Shown piece after piece: positions 36,694-47,775 of a DNA stretch of 64,000 bases. Positions within the stretch are counted from its first letter, which is position 1. Every line of letters starts with the position of its first letter. A program made the translations under genes and the position numbers. Location of the stretch: positions 22,907,748 through 22,971,747 of the forward strand of contig NC_030855.1 in NCBI RefSeq assembly GCF_000208745.1. The letters are read 5' to 3'. The notes under the pieces were generated by a model that was given only the letters and a program-made list of their open reading frames with translations, was not told the DNA's origin and ran no database searches. This stretch comes from Theobroma cacao (taxonomy: Eukaryota > Streptophyta > Magnoliopsida > Malvales > Malvaceae).

Positions 36694-37056
36694 ACTCCTC
36701 AAGGCAGTCAAAGGTTGAATGGAACTAAGGGTTCGAGAGAGAAACAGAAACTACATGGACTCATGTCATCCCTCTTTTGCAAAGCGTCATATATCAGCTC
36801 AGCCCTCCCCTGCAAAATCCACTACTAGGTCACTGCTGCGCGTAAGCCATGCACTACCCTTTCTCACTCTAACCGTGTCCTATTCTCCTTTGTCCATCTG
36901 TTCTCTCCCTCAAACTTCCCCTTTACTACATGTATATATCTGTCGCATGCTGGCACATTTTTCTTCCAAGTCCTAATTAAGTCATCTTAATTAAGTCATC
37001 TCTATAACCCACACTTCACTGCCCCTTCGATTACCTGCAAAAGGTGAAAAAAAACA

Positions 37057-37812
37057 ATGAAGACCCCAGTTGGAGAAAGGTTCTCCCAGTTCTTCGAGAA
37101 GTGGATTTGTCAACTTGATGATTACTTGCAACAGCTTCTCAGGGTGTCCAAAGAAAGTTTAAGTAGTGAAGCTGATGAACAACAAGCTCTGGTGTCAAAA
37201 CTGACAGCCCATTACAAAGAATTCTACACTGTCAAATGGACTGCTGCTCATGAAGATGTGCTTGCCTTCTATTGTCCAGTTTGGTTAAGCAAACTAGAGA
37301 ATGCTTATTCATGGCTTACTGGTTGGAAACCATCTATGATATTTCGACTCGTTGAGTCAATGAGGAGGACTCGGGTGCCTGGCCCGGGTTTGGCTGAGTT
37401 GACGGAGGAGCAGCTAAGGAAGATAGAGCAGTTAAGAATGAAGATAAAGTTAGAGGAAGAGAAGGTGGAGAGGGAAATGGAGAGGCAGCAAGTGGCATTG
37501 GCGGACCGCAAGATGGTCGAGCTGGTTCGTATGGCGAGCCGAATAAGGAAAGGGGAGTTGGTGGGTCAGGTGGACGGGTTGGTTGAGGTGGCGATCAAGG
37601 GTATACTGGCAGGGCTGGAGAGGGTCATGAAAGCTGCTGACTGTGTGAGGCTCAAGACTCTGAAAGGAGTTTTGGATGTTCTGAACCCATCGCAATCTGT
37701 GGACTTTCTGGCTGGGACGTGCATGCTTCAGATTCAGCTGAGGCAATGGGGCCAAAGAAGGGATGGCCAGAACGGGCCTAGATTGGAACCACACAACAAT
37801 GCTCTTTTCTAA
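37057..37812 (+). CDS. DOGL4: DOG1-like protein, DOGL4-type, single exon
   Basis: This gene encodes a 251-aa DOG1-domain protein that resembles Arabidopsis At4g18650 (DOGL4) more than DOG1. Arabidopsis DOGL4 is reported as seed-expressed, ABA-induced and imprinted, acting on seed-storage genes. The N-terminus FSQFFEKWICQLDDYLQQLL has the DOG1-family F..W pattern. The central PVWLSKLENAYSWLTGWKPS aligns with the DOG1 block LENSLLWIGGCRPS, and the C-terminal block is LNPSQSVDFLAGTCMLQIQLRQWG. The haem-ligand histidines of DOG1 are replaced by Q225 and R229. A Glu/Lys-rich coiled-coil-like segment spans about 115-150. The next gene is the MDIS/MRH1-like receptor, as in the At4g18640-18650 order. 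Confidence 0.92.
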   Translation: MKTPVGERFSQFFEKWICQLDDYLQQLLRVSKESLSSEADEQQALVSKLTAHYKEFYTVKWTAAHEDVLAFYCPVWLSKLENAYSWLTGWKPSMIFRLVESMRRTRVPGPGLAELTEEQLRKIEQLRMKIKLEEEKVEREMERQQVALADRKMVELVRMASRIRKGELVGQVDGLVEVAIKGILAGLERVMKAADCVRLKTLKGVLDVLNPSQSVDFLAGTCMLQIQLRQWGQRRDGQNGPRLEPHNNALF

Positions 37813-38792
37813 GAAAAGTTACTACTGAGTTTTGTAACTGCAAGTCATGGTCTATTCTGTTCATCTGTCATCTGTCTTATCCATGAATTTGCACGCTTTA
37901 CTTTCAGTTGCAATTTAGGAGTAATTTTCTTTTAAGGGAAATTTGAGATGTTGCGTCAAAGAATTGAGTAAACGACCATGGCCTGCCGGGGTGAGCAAAC
38001 AGTAGCAAAAAGACTGATTTCGGCAGAGCCATGCACATTGTTGATGATTACCACTAATTGTGGCAACAGGGGTGGGACGTTCACATTCTCAAAACTTTAC
38101 TTTTAGTCTGTCACTTATAAAGTCACTGCTTTTGCTTTTTTGCTTTTCCTGCATTTAGTTATTGAAATTCCTGACTACGGAATAAATTGAAACTAGCTCG
38201 TGACAATGGCGATCAACAATTATACAGACAGTCAATCTTTCTCAGGGTCTGAAGTATTGAAACAAGCTTTGTGTCTTGGACCAATAGTGCATAAACCCAA
38301 CGAATGAATAATGAACATAAACAGAGCATTAGGGGTTCACTAATAACAAAACAACTGAAACCAATAATATTAATTTGGAATAAAAAACAACCCCCAAAAT
38401 TTTACGTGTCAAATATCAAATACTGTGGCAGAAGTTTTAAAAAAACCTCAACAACCTAATTATATTTAAGGGGGAAAAAAGAATGTCAACAAATTGATAT
38501 GTTTGCTATGTTAGTTTTTTACATCACAGACTTTAATCACAAAATACATACATCTATTACAATTCGGTACACAATCCCCATTAATGAGTATGCAACAAAC
38601 TTTTATTGCAATGAAGTGTTGAGGATTGATGGGGGAAGAATATTAAACAAATGAATAAATAGGATATGTAATATATGGAAACAAAGTGACCAAAAAAAGA
38701 AGTGATTTGGAAACCAATTATAAGGAAAAAACTATTCCTTTGCATTTTGATACAAAGTAAGAGAGAGACTTTGACTTACAACACAGAGAAGT
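37813..38792. other. Intergenic between DOGL4-like and MDIS/MRH1-like genes (convergent 3' ends)
   Basis: This ~1-kb stretch holds the two convergent 3' flanks. It is AT-rich and contains no ORF or repeat that I can support. Confidence 0.6.
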
Positions 38793-41700
38793 TCAGCCCA
38801 CTGATAAAATCTCAAGTTCAGCCCACCACAAGGGGGAAAGTCTTGGGGTAGCTTGCTCAGGTGGGACATTAATCACTTCCCTTAATTTCGAAGTCACATC
38901 CTTCATCGTTGGTCTTTGCCTTGGATCTACTTCGATGCACTCTTGTATAACCTCACAGATTACATCAAGCTCGTTATTTTTGAAAGATTTGAGGGTTGGA
39001 TCAATCATGTAGCTGATGCTCCGTTTATCATTCAAATATTGAGCAGCCTGGCAAGCAAGTTCATGATTATTAGTTTACCAAAAAGTACGGTACAGCAAGT
39101 CAAGTGTAGCTTTTGCCTTGCGGCCAAGTTTAGAAAAGGGAGGGATGAGAGTGCACTACAAAATCATTAGGTCATGAGGGTGTCATCCTGAACATACCCA
39201 TTTCTCAAGAGGCCCTTGCTCTTCAGAGTAAGGAAGCTTTCCGGAAATGATTTCGAGTAACAATATTCCAAAACTGTAGACATTCACTTCAGGGTCAGCG
39301 AAAGGTGGCAATTCAGAATGCTCTGATTCAGCATCACCTGAGGTTTTCAACTTAAGTGCAGGCTGCGAACTACAGATTTCCGCAACCTGCAAATGTAAAC
39401 GAGTAAAGAGGATGAGTGTCTTATAATGGCAAGAACCTGAATAAAGCCAATTGACACAGAAATTGCTGTACCTTCGCAGCATAATCATCTGTTAGAAAGA
39501 TAGCAGCTGAATTTAAGTTTGTATGCGCTACGGGAGGATTCAGATCATGGTGCATATACTGAAGACAATAAGCTACACCCATGATGATTCTCATCCTTGT
39601 ATTCCAATCAAGATGTTCCATTTCTTTAACTGAAAGCACAAATAAATATTTAACCTCATTTTTCAAATGAGAAGAATCAACATTGAGTAAAATATCCACC
39701 AGGAAATATGCATGTAAGTGAAAATATAACCATGCAGATGCTCAAAAAGGGTTCCATTTGGAGCATATTCGAACACCATCATCCTGTTGAAAGGTTCATC
39801 CTCCTCGCAGTAGCCAATAAGGTTGACAAAGTTCTTATGGTTAACTCGTGACAATGTATCAATCTACAGTAAGCACCAATAAAATAATTGATTAAAAAGT
39901 TAAAATAAAAAAGATGATCAGGAGATTTAAAGTATAAAATTCACTTGTGTTATGGCCAAAAACTGTCACATTTATATTTTGTAAACATAATAACAACAAA
40001 CCTTTCTCCGATAGGCCATCTCTGAGCTCTTTGACCACACTTTCAAAGATGAAACGTTGATTGATGCAACAGCAATCTCAACCCCGCTGGAAAGTGTCCC
40101 TTTGTACACTGTACAGCACCCAATTGTGTCAATTATATTGCTAAAATCCTCACAGGCTGTTTCCAGTTCTGATCGGTTTAGCTTAGGCACCCCTGCATTT
40201 CAAATAAACAGATAATTAAGGTTTTTCTGCATTCAACAAAAATAGTACCAGGGTTATCATGCCAATGGATTCAAACTGGTCTGGACATTATCTCAGATCA
40301 AGGCACCCATGCTAAGTATATTAAAATCAGCAACATCAACTGATATCTAGCCCAAAAATTAGACACTGGATAAGTAATGAAATCCAATGACCCTACCATA
40401 TGTTTCAAAGCACATTAAGCAAAGTTTCCATTCTCCAAATTTGGAAACCAAAATAACTGGGGCCCTCATCAAATGTGACAAAGATGAACATTAAGGCTTT
40501 GTCAATTGAAAAAATATCTTTAAGAATCTTTTGATTAAGCATTGCTAATTCCTACCATAATCAAACCATGGATTATGGAATAAAAAATCTGAATGATCAA
40601 ACTATGCAATTTCCAAGGAATAATGCATTTGAATTATCTTCATAAGCATATAGGATGTAATGCCATTGTGAAGATATAATTAGATCAACTAGCAATATTA
40701 ACAGGCTCACCAATCAACAGTATAACTAGACAAATCATTTGGCTTGTAACACATAATCAAGCAAAGCATTTAACAACTACCTGTAATAAAAGCTTTCTGC
40801 AGCTGTCCGCTTAGTCCAGTTTTCCAGGGACCAATGGTTTTTGCTGCTCGTTTCCGGCACATGATAACCATGGCCACAACCACAAGCAAGACTACCACAC
40901 AGGGAATGACAATGAGATATTTCCATATATTCCCAGAAGGTGAAGGTTGTTGAGCAGTTGGCTCAGCATTAGAGGTTTGGGATGAGTGGTCCACAGGCTT
41001 TGAATCAGTCCCTTGAAGGGAAGAATGAAGCTGTGGGGCTGGGGCATGAGATTGTTTCTTTGTTCCCTTTGGCACAGCAGGGAAAGTCCCACTACTTCTG
41101 GCAGTTGGGAGAGAAATGATCTGTTCAGTGGAAGACACAGCAGCAGCAGGTGCAGCTGGGAGGTTCTTCGACTGCTCAAGCAGCCTACGCCGTGCAAAAG
41201 GGACAAGATTCCTTATGTTATGGGCCATTTGTTGCTCAGATGAACCTAGTAAGAACAAAAAAAGTCATTGTTTCCCAGAAGCCATACTTTGCAGTCCAAT
41301 GGACTGAGATTTTGCAATTGTTTTACTCACCAGGCACATCACTGCAGCAACTGTCTTGATGCTCATCCAGAGAGTCCTTTTGCAACTTGAACCTTGTAAG
41401 AAGGTAAATCATGTGAATAAAGTAAACGAGATGATTACAAAAACTAAAATAACATAACCAACAATAAAAACAAACATAGGACAGTAAAAACAAATAATGT
41501 AAGTTCATACAGTGGTAATGGCAAGGCATTGAGGTAATGTATAAGAGCTCCTTTAATTGGGATTAACAATGACTCTGCCTGGTTCAGTTGTTTCAAACTG
41601 CTCTGCCAGATGCTGTCAACTTGGGCAATAAATAATCAGAAAACTAGAGGGCTAGAACTCTTGATAAGTTTAATTCATTGGTTAAAAAGTAACAGAGCTG

Positions 41701-43788
41701 TAAAATTTAGCATATTAATCTCCCACATGCCACATTTCAAAGCAAATTTACAAAAACATTTTCTAGAATCAAGTCCAAAGTATTTTAGACGAAAATAGGA
41801 CTATATAATAATTCTGCTAGCAGCACTCTAAGTCTGAGAATATGTTGGGGCCATCACTTGGCATGGTGTGCTATGACCTAATACTGAAGCTTATCCTAGC
41901 ATAACTTACTAATTCAAATTGCTTACTAGGAATATGAAATATGCGTTATCTAGATATGCTTATAGACTGATTCTCACATGAAATTCAATATTTTGTCCAT
42001 CCAAACTCCAGAGTTTGAACAGCAAAATGAGGCAGAGCAATGAATGATTCCATGATACCCCAATTAACGTATGCACTAGAATTAACACTTCACTTGGGAA
42101 TACAAGGCAGTGATGTAGATTAGAGAGGCATGTTAAATGATTTTAAAGGGAGTTCATCTCCTCCCTTATTTTCATATAATTGTGTTGCAGTTAGACCCTA
42201 GAAACTAGGCATTTAAAGAAATTTTAGGCCAATGAACCTCAAAAATCAGTCTGCTTTGTTTATATGTATCTTCTTCTAACCTATCTCTAGCCAGGAAATA
42301 ATCAAATTGATGCCATATTCATAAGGTCAACACAAAGATGGCTCTTACCAAAGTCCAAACTTTCTATTTACACAGCCAATTCCAGTAGCCGACGTCAGTG
42401 TAAGATTTTCATCAAACTGCAAATCAGAGAGCAAGTTTAGCCTCCCAAGATCTGAAGGAATGTTCCCCTCAAATTTGTTGCCACAAAGTAACCTAAGGTG
42501 GAAAGGAAATTTAGTTAAAGGTAAGAACATAGAAGAAAGCCTCATGCACAGCATAAATTTACAAAAGTGAACTCACAAACGTCTTAGAGACAGCATTCTG
42601 CCTATTTCTGCAGGAATTGTTCCACCCAAGTTATTTTCCCTTAAATCCAATAGCTCCAGCTTCATAAGTGCGCCAAACTCCTTTGGAATGGCACCAGAGA
42701 AACGGTTTTTATAGAGCACACTGTTAATATAAATAGCAAGAAAAAGATTCAGAATGTTTAATTAGGTTAAGCAAGCATTCGGATTTTATCAAACATGCGG
42801 CTGCATAGTAAGACCTACATACAGTGCCTCTCATTAACAGAATTCCTTGAACTCACAATAGGTTAATCTATTGCAGATGCATAAAACCAGGGTGAGAGGA
42901 AAGTTATGCGCGAATGACAAAAAAGAAAACCAGTAAACAAGAATTGAAATGTGAAAGATATGGCAGAATTTTGTATCCAAATCATATATTGGGACAAAGT
43001 AGTAATTGATAATCACAACATCAGATGATGCTGACCATCATCGGGATTGTTGGTCGTGTGAGAAGAACAAAAGTTAAAAGTAGATAAAGAATTTCTGAGA
43101 AAAAAAAACAAAAATCCACTTATTTGCAGCAAGATTGTGAATCCTTACAGTGATCTTAAGTCGCTTAATTTCCTGAGCTCAGGCGCCAGTGTTCCTTCCA
43201 AAGAAAGGGCACTCAAATCCCTAAAAGCAAACAACAAAATAGACATTAGAACATTCATCCGTTCACAGTTTACAGCATAAGGAACTTCTAAAATGAAAAC
43301 TCTTTAACTAAGCTCCATACTCCACTTTGACAGACCATTCCCATACTAAAAATTAATTACCTATCAAAAGAAGAACATAGCAGGGATTCTTCTCTAAACA
43401 AACGTATTTCTTTAATGAGTATCCAAGGGACTTACAGCATTTGCACTTTACTGTCGACACAATGAACCCCGAACCACATGCAGGGTGTGCTGTCATTGGA
43501 ATTCCAATTTTCAAACGCACCATAAGAATCAGAATCAATTTTCGCTCGAAATTCTAACAAAGCCAAACCTGCATCTCCAAATCCAATTAAAATCAAAACA
43601 AACAAACTAGAAGAAGAAAACAAACAATTAAATTCAACAGCATTGTAAAAAAAAAAAATCAAACAGAAATACCCGAAGAAGGAATTACCTTCAGAGTTAA
43701 TGGCCAAAGACTCTTGAATCATGAAACTTGGAATGAAGAACAAGAAGCTTAATAAATGGAATCCAATTGGGTTCCATCTACCCCCCAT
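38793..43788 (-). CDS. MRH1: LRR receptor-like pseudokinase, MDIS1/MRH1-type, 13 exons
   Basis: This gene encodes a 715-aa receptor-like pseudokinase of the MRH1 (At4g18640, also MDIS2) and MDIS1 (At5g45840) family, linked to root-hair growth and pollen-tube attractant perception. Exons from the start are 43689-43788, 43436-43568, 43149-43220, 42577-42720, 42349-42492, 41511-41612, 41331-41392, 40781-41245, 40002-40192, 39731-39863, 39472-39629, 39198-39386 and 38793-39047. LRR exons are 72 bp or 144 bp (2 x 72), one repeat per 72 bp. A signal peptide, an LRR cap with CMWFGVHC, about five LRRs and a Ser/Pro-rich stalk lead to the membrane helix (about 361-381). The VAIK lysine is Ser451, HRD reads AHT, and DFG is absent, so it should be catalytically dead, as known for this family. 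All exons join in phase. Confidence 0.93.
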
Positions 43789-45244
43789 TGCTTGATAAAC
43801 CAAATGCTGCAGCGGTGGAGGTAGCAACAATATCTGCCAACAGCCAGGACGCTATACAGAATCGCCAGGTTTCCTTAAACAAAGCACCCTCTGTTCCAAA
43901 CTCACTCTAGGAAACGAAACAATACCGCCAACAACAGAAAAGAAAAAAGAAAAAATCTCTACGCTCCCTTTGGTTTACAAGAAACCGTGAAAGAAGACAA
44001 TCTTTGTTTTTTTACTACAATGCAAAAACTATATTACAAATAAACGTAAATTCACCGCCTTTAGTGATGATCACATCAGGGTCTCTCATTTTTTTTTTTA
44101 AATTTGATCTTACAACACCCTTTTTCTTAAGAAGTGCATGCGAATTATCAACCGCTGAAACTTAACTTCTCCTTACTATCTCCAGAGAAGCTGAAAAAAA
44201 AAACACGCAAAAAAAAATGAAGAAAAGTTAACAAAAGAATGACCTCGAGAGCAAGCAATCCAAGAAAAGCAAAAGGGTCTTCAAAACAATAAAGACATAC
44301 TTGAATTTACCATAAAGGGTGCACAAGATCAAAACTTTTTTTGCTTTTTTTGATGCTGTTGTTGCAATGGTAATATTGGGATTTCGGCTGAATTAATGAA
44401 AAGTACAAAAAAGTAGTTTGTTGATAGGTGTGGGGGTGGTGGTGGTGGAGAGGAAGTGTCTGATAGAGACTCAAAAAGGCAGCAAAGAAAAAAATATGTA
44501 AAAAAGTTTGGAATTTAAAACAACAAATTAAAAACAAAACCCAGAAATTTTTTTCTATTACTGCCCTTTTTTACAGGATGATCTCAGAGCAGTAATTCCC
44601 TCTCTTCGACCATCTTTGCTCTCTCTCTCAGCAATGGGGGGGCTTCAAGCTTCTTTTTCTTTGTAGGATCAACTTTTTCTTGTTAATTTTTTTTTCTTTC
44701 ATACAAAATTTTCCAGAGATTTTCTTCCTCTTTTCTTTCTTCTTCCTAGCTGGAGCGTGGAGCCCCCACCAGCCACCCCCACAGGCTGTGTTCTGTTTTA
44801 CTTTCTTTTCCTCAATAGTTTTTTTTTTCCTGTTCCTCGTCCATGTTTGTTTGTTTTTTTCAAGGGTCATAATAAAATTTGCCATTTTTTGAGGTGTTTA
44901 ATTTTGGGGGTTAGGGGAGGGGGTCCACATAAAAAAGTATAATTAGTGTTGGAAAGTTTTGGCGCGAAGGATTAAGGAGAGGACTAACTGTCAAGTCTGG
45001 CCCCCACACAAATGAAGAATGGTCGTGAGGGCCCCCACTTCCGTTGTACTCGGACGCGCTTTTTTCCTTTCCTTTCCATTTCTTTTAATTAATTCTTTTT
45101 TTTTCCACCTTTGACTGGGCCCACAATTTGCGTGCTTCCCTCTTTCTAACATGGTTAACTGACTCTGAGAATAATTATTTTATAAGAAAAAAATGGATTA
45201 TGAGAATAATAATATATTAATTAATATTAAACCTTTGGAAACTC

Positions 45245-45262
45245 CTCTCTCTCTCTCTCTCT
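45245..45262. repeat. (CT)9 microsatellite
   Basis: This is an uninterrupted CT dinucleotide tract in the spacer between the MRH1-like and cysteine oxidase genes. Confidence 0.9.
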
Positions 45263-46610
45263 CCCCCTTGTGTGGCTTCCCACCATCTTAACCCTACTTC
45301 GACGGTTGCCTTGTTCCGTAGTTCAATTCTTTTCTTTCTTCTTCAAACACATCATCAACTATTTTAATAAATTAAACCGGTAAGTCAAGCAATTGTTGTT
45401 CCAATTTGATGATTTGTTCCCATAAACAAGTCCTTTTTGTTCAAATTATTGATAGTCTTTTAGTATTTTCTAGGTATAAACCTCACTTCAATTAATCAAA
45501 AACGATTAATACTTTCAATTTAATTTCAATTTATTTGGTATACTTTGAATGTTGCTTTGTTGTTGACAAATTTGAAATTTTCAAAATTTGTATGTAATGT
45601 AATATTAATGTGTATAATGATAGTGTAAAGTTCATAAGTTCACAGTGTATTAAATATAAACTTAATTTACTGTTTAAAATTCAGTTAAATCCGATTTTGG
45701 TGGCTGTATATAACCGCATATATTAATTTTTTTTATGTGATTGGTAAATTTCGGCTGCTTTTATGGACCTTTCAAATACGTCCAAAAACAGTAAAAATTC
45801 TCTTATAGTTCATGCACTTTGAATTAGAAGAGTAGGTGCATGAATATTACTATTTGAAGGATAATAAATTCAAATTCAAAGTAAAGATTTACATATGAAT
45901 ATTTGATTTATTAATTAATATATTATCTTACTTAAAAATTAAAATTTCAATTCTTTTCTTTTAGTTAAAAAAAAACCCAAAATACAAATTTTTCTAAAAC
46001 CTTTTACAATTCCCCATGTTGTGGTTGGGTACTGTTTGGAAGTGATGAGAGAAAGTGAGCAACCCAGTACCTTGGCATTCAAAGTCCATATCCGAGAGAG
46101 AACATCTAAACTTAGCCCAAATAATACAGGAGCTTGTGAATTTAAATAGGCCACTTAGCTCGTCAGGACTTGTATCCAAAAGAGTTTGCAATTGGGCTAT
46201 TGGCTTTAGCTAGTTTTAGCTCATTTTATTTATTAAGTTTATTTTTTTGTAATCTCTTGAAATTGGGATTTGGGAGAGGAGGCAAAGACTTTGAATGGAA
46301 TAAAGGTCCAATTATATAATTATTACCAAAAAAGAATTATATTATCACTTGAAAAGACATCACGACGCGTTTTAAAATTTTCAGATTCAGAGTTTAAGGT
46401 TCAATGATTTTAAAAAAGAAAATAAAATAAAAAGGAAAAGGAATCCAACCGTATTATTATCACTCAATTTTTGTCTATTCATCAATAGTTAGATTTCTTG
46501 AGGGAAATAAAAGTCAATTAATTAATATATATTTAATAAAACAGTATTACGAGTTGAAAATGTGGAACATTAGTTATATATATAAAATAAATTATTAAAA
46601 AGAAAAAGGA

Positions 46611-46631
46611 GAAGAAGAAGAAGAAGAAGAA
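46611..46631. repeat. (GAA)7 microsatellite
   Basis: This is a pure GAA trinucleotide tract about 1.1 kb upstream of the cysteine oxidase start codon. Confidence 0.9.
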
Positions 46632-47532
46632 GGAAAAAAGCGGCTCATGATGCGTTGCTATCACCTAAAATATTGAAAAAGAGGGATGATGCATTGAATT
46701 AGAGCTCGTGAGCCAAAATCAGTGCCAGTTGCGGCATACGACGTGGAAACATCGGACACCCGAGAGAAACAAACATTCCAGGCTAGACACACAACAGTAG
46801 TGAAGTACGAGCAACTTTTAAAGCACTGACAAACTTTGCTTGTTAACATTGAACTCCTCTCTTCCACTTTCTCATGCTAGACCCAAATCCCCCCTGATAC
46901 TCCTCTCCAAACCTCTGTCTCTGTCTATTGTTATTCTCTATCTTAAATTATGCTCTAGTATGTTTATCTTTTGTGACATTTTTAAAGTTTTGATCTCGAC
47001 AACCGCAGCTGAAGGTTCTGTTAAATGATGGTACGTTGTTATTGCTACTCTTTTATGCTTTATATCTTCTTCTTCTTCTTCTTTTGTTTCAGTTTAGACT
47101 GGGATTGGTTTTGAGTCCAATCTGTTAAGCCAGCAAATGCCTGTGAAGTTTGTAACTGTATCTTCTGACATGCTTGATCATTGTTTTCTGTTTGTTTCCA
47201 GGAAAAACAGAGAAGGGTCAAAACTTTTGTCTTTATGCATAAACGCATGTTCAATTTTTGCTTTTCTGTTGTTTAATACTCTAATTCAATCCCAAGGAAA
47301 CAAGAAATTCATTTTGAAATCTTTTTGATTGTTAAGGACGTGTCAATTTGAATATACAAGGGTTTTGATTATGTAAACACACAAAGGAGTGGCTTTAATG
47401 TGATTTTTTTTTTGTTTTCTATTTCTGTTTATGAGGATTTGGCATGATATTGTTTTGTTTAATTTGGCGTGTTTTCTTTGTATGTTTTGTATGCTAGGTG
47501 CGATTTCTTGAGCTTGGAGAGGATAGGATTAA

Positions 47533-47584
47533 TTAACTACCATGCATAACCTTTAAAAAAAAAAAAATTTAACTACCATGCATA
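47533..47584. repeat. 16-bp direct repeat flanking a poly(A) micro-insertion (leader intron of PCO)
   Basis: TTAACTACCATGCATA occurs at 47533-47548 and again at 47569-47584, without mismatch. The 20 bp between them are ACCTTT followed by a run of 13 A and a T. The layout resembles a target site duplication around a very short retroposed poly(A) tail. Confidence 0.7.
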
Positions 47585-47665
47585 TATATTGCTGCCCTTT
47601 GTGTTCGCGTAGGACTGGTCTGACTGGATTTTGGGATTGTTGCAGAGAAAGGAAGTTGCTTTTGA

Positions 47666-47733
47666 ATGCTCTATCATAAAATTGAATGACATGGATTGTT
47701 CTTAGGATTGGGGTTAGGCATTTGATTCTTTGA
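47666..47733 (+). promoter_or_regulatory. Two overlapping uORFs in the predicted cysteine oxidase leader
   Basis: Downstream of the putative 5' UTR acceptor, a 7-codon ORF (47666-47689) overlaps the start of a 15-codon ORF (47686-47733). The stop of the second is 42 nt before the main ATG. They matter only if the mRNA leader includes this segment, which its position immediately before the CDS makes likely. Confidence 0.45.
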
Positions 47734-47775
47734 TCTTTCTACCTGTAATCTATTGGCCGGGTTGCTCCTCTAATC

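Larger units (their letters stand above)
34462..37056. other. Shared divergent spacer between DOG1-like and DOGL4-like genes
   Basis: The two DOG1-family genes are head to head across this 2.6-kb spacer, which therefore contains both promoters. It holds the inverted repeat at 34531-34660, an ABRE-RY composite at 35219-35285, a further G-box at 36402 and an RY repeat at 36686. The ORFs of 60-97 codons in the middle overlap on both strands and resemble no protein. Confidence 0.6.
43789..47775. other. Intergenic and 5' leader region between MRH1-like and cysteine oxidase genes
   Basis: The genes diverge, so both promoters lie here. A CT-rich stretch (44600-44830) and GGCCCCCAC repeats (44991 and 45032) lie upstream of the MRH1-like gene. 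A (CT)9 tract (45245-45262) and a GAA tract (46611-46631) are present. The cysteine oxidase leader probably starts near 46850. A donor at 47031 and an acceptor at 47645 suggest a 5' UTR intron. No other gene is recognised. Confidence 0.5.
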
